Origin: Puniceicoccaceae bacterium
Lineage (GTDB): Bacteria > Verrucomicrobiota > Verrucomicrobiia > Opitutales > Opitutaceae
Assembly: GCA_007695295.1 (NCBI GenBank)
Contig: REEB01000053.1
Coordinates: 1 to 34,709 of the forward strand
Length of the DNA: 34,709 nt
Reading direction: 5' to 3'
The position numbers and the translations under genes were made by a program. Below are positions 33,522 to 34,709 of this stretch, one piece after another. The notes beneath the pieces are model-generated. The model saw only the letters and a list, made by a program, of their open reading frames with translations. It did no database searches and was not told the origin of the DNA. How positions within the stretch are numbered: position 1 is the stretch's first letter; the number at the start of each line of letters is the position of its first letter.

Positions 33522-34342
33522 ACCGCTCCCGGCCTCTCTCCCTTTCCCAACGGCGTTTCCTCTATCTCGTCTGCCTCCCCTTGGCAGGGGTGCTGGTGCT
33601 GGTGGCCGTGCTATTGGTCTGGCCGCTGCTGTCGGCCAACCGCAGCCTCGCGGCCCAGATCGAGGAAGCCGGCTTGCGGCTGGCGGCGGAGGGATTCGGG
33701 GCGGGCCGGGAGGATCTGGCCACGGAAGTGGCCCGATTGCAGGCCGAGGTGGAGCGGACCCGCCGGCTGGCGGAGGAGCAGGCCGCTCTGCTCGATCTGC
33801 ATCCGCTGGTGGCGGCGAACCGGGGGCGTCCTTTCCAGATCCTGGAATTCGAGCAGGAACGCTTGGCTGTATCCACTCGACTGCGACAGCTTTCCGAGCG
33901 CCACGGGGTCCGCCTGCCGGAGGAAACTGCGGCGGTTTTCCCGGAGCTGGGTGCGGCCGCGCAGCACCCCGGGTTGATTTGGGCGCAATTGGCGCTCTAC
34001 CGCCAGGTTCTGGAGACGGCGGTGGTCTCCGGAGTCGCCACGGTCGACCGGGTCGGTATTCTGCCGGTCCGGGTGGTTTTGCTGGAAACGGATGGAGCGA
34101 CCATGGTCGCGGAAGTCAGAGTGGTGCTGGAAGCGGAGGCGGACTTGGAAGCGCTGCGGAGGTTTCTGCTCCAGCTTTCGCTGCCCGCGGCGGCGGTGGA
34201 GCGCGCGGGGCTGGGGACTGCGGCGGAGGATAAAATCGCCCTCGGGGTGGACCGCTTCGTCATCCATCGCGCTCATCCGGAAGACCCTGCCACGGTGCGG
34301 GCCCGCCTCGTGGTGAGCGGACTGTTGAGGGAAACCACTTGA
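33518..34342 (+). CDS. PilO/GspM-like inner-membrane platform protein
   Basis: 274 residues. A short basic N-terminus is followed by one membrane helix (about 12-36, FLYLVCLPLAGVLVLVAVLL), a periplasmic coiled coil (about 40-92, ARLQAEVERTRRLAEEQAAL) and a ferredoxin-like C-terminal domain (about 150-270; PVRVVLLETDGATMVAEVRV, LEALRRFLLQLS). This is the PilO/GspM plan. The start is GTG 33518, overlapping the stop of the upstream gene (GTGA), so translation is coupled. No sequence motif names it firmly; position between the PilM/N-type protein and a GspC/PilP-like start is the main support. Confidence 0.65.
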   Translation: MNRSRPLSLSQRRFLYLVCLPLAGVLVLVAVLLVWPLLSANRSLAAQIEEAGLRLAAEGFGAGREDLATEVARLQAEVERTRRLAEEQAALLDLHPLVAANRGRPFQILEFEQERLAVSTRLRQLSERHGVRLPEETAAVFPELGAAAQHPGLIWAQLALYRQVLETAVVSGVATVDRVGILPVRVVLLETDGATMVAEVRVVLEAEADLEALRRFLLQLSLPAAAVERAGLGTAAEDKIALGVDRFVIHRAHPEDPATVRARLVVSGLLRETT

Positions 34343-34408
34343 CCGCCCGATCCCGCGGGAGAACGTTTTCCGCAGGTTCCCACTATCCGCTTGAATTCGT
34401 CCACCACC

Positions 34409-34709
34409 ATGTACCTGCCTCCGTTGGGTTTGCTCGGGTTGCTCCTGACCGTGTTTGCCGCGCTGCTTTGGCTGGTCACGGCGCCACCCCTGGCGATGGA
34501 GCCTCCGCCCGATGCCACCCGGCAGCGGCCCGCCCTGCTCGGTGTGGCGGATGAGCGGGTGCTGGCTTTTTCGCAACAGGCGCCCCGGTTGGCTGAAGAG
34601 TTCCTCTCCGGAGCGAACCCGTTTGCCACCGACTTCCTGGTCCCCCCTCCTCCGCCGCCGGATCCGCCGCCTCCCCCCCCTCCGCCCCCGGAGCCGCCAC
34701 CCACCCGCA
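34409..34709 (+). CDS. GspC/PilP-like membrane protein, partial (runs off the window)
   Basis: An open frame of 100 codons from ATG 34409 to the right edge. It starts with a membrane helix (LGLLGLLLTVFAALLWLVTA, residues about 7-26), continues with a periplasmic segment (LGVADERVLAFSQQAPRLAE) and enters a proline-rich tract (PPPPPPDPPPPPPPPPEPPP) at the edge. One N-terminal helix and a proline-rich linker before a periplasmic domain are the plan of GspC/PilP-type proteins that link the inner-membrane platform to the secretin. An in-frame TTG at 34391 could start 6 residues earlier. The C-terminal part is missing, so this is context-based only. Confidence 0.6.
   Translation, partial: MYLPPLGLLGLLLTVFAALLWLVTAPPLAMEPPPDATRQRPALLGVADERVLAFSQQAPRLAEEFLSGANPFATDFLVPPPPPPDPPPPPPPPPEPPPTR

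Overview
This window comes from a high-GC, Gram-negative-type bacterium. Lipoproteins with lipoboxes, an RND efflux pump and an outer-membrane secretin all point to an envelope with an outer membrane. A member of the Verrucomicrobiota (Opitutales-like) is my best guess. I base it on the LacI-type regulator paired with a YesU-like/DUF1961 protein, the secretin/PilM-type secretion locus, the frequent weak or absent Shine-Dalgarno sequences and the style of the intergenic palindromic repeats. This is inference; there is no rRNA or marker search behind it. The content is mostly ordinary chromosomal genes. I see no prophage, transposase, CRISPR array or plasmid functions.

Layout. 1-466: two tandem copies of a 105-bp GC-rich repeat and non-coding sequence. 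467-4841: an RND efflux pair (periplasmic adaptor, then inner-membrane pump) without an outer-membrane channel. 4899-7407 (minus): a LacI-family regulator and a secreted or anchored YesU-like (DUF1961) carbohydrate-associated protein, with two CTGACAGT motifs as candidate operator sites. 7525-7599 (minus): tRNA-Glu(CTC). 7814-9163: an MFS transporter. 9257-15461: a five-gene peptide ABC importer operon of the Yej/Opp type (two permeases, lipoprotein binding protein, two ATPases) with start/stop overlaps. 15498-18374 (minus): a DUF1854 protein and a zinc-ribbon ABC exporter, a pair elsewhere named for association with cyanophycin metabolism. 18375-18967: no convincing gene. 18968-20451: an LsrG-like monooxygenase-fold protein overlapping an iron-type alcohol dehydrogenase. 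20452-21007: non-coding and rich in repeats, including an array of five very short-loop hairpins. 21008-24805 (minus): dnaE. 24935-28412: a multi-PAS sensor kinase overlapping a CheY-like response regulator. 28495-29636: dihydrofolate reductase overlapping a glyoxalase-II-like hydrolase. 29757-34709: a secretion or pilus assembly locus (secretin, PilM/PilN-type fusion, PilO-like protein, and the start of a GspC/PilP-like protein running off the window).

How the genes work together. Several tight cassettes are visible: efflux adaptor plus pump; regulator plus target; the binding protein, permeases and ATPases of one importer; kinase plus regulator; and an envelope-spanning secretion assembly in which the secretin forms the outer-membrane pore and the PilM/N/O-like proteins form the inner-membrane platform. 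No wholly new system is evident. The best leads are the hairpin arrays, the DUF1854/zinc-ribbon ABC pair without cyanophycin genes nearby, the PilM-PilN fusion locus, and the LsrG-like/alcohol dehydrogenase pair with a changed metal-ligand position.
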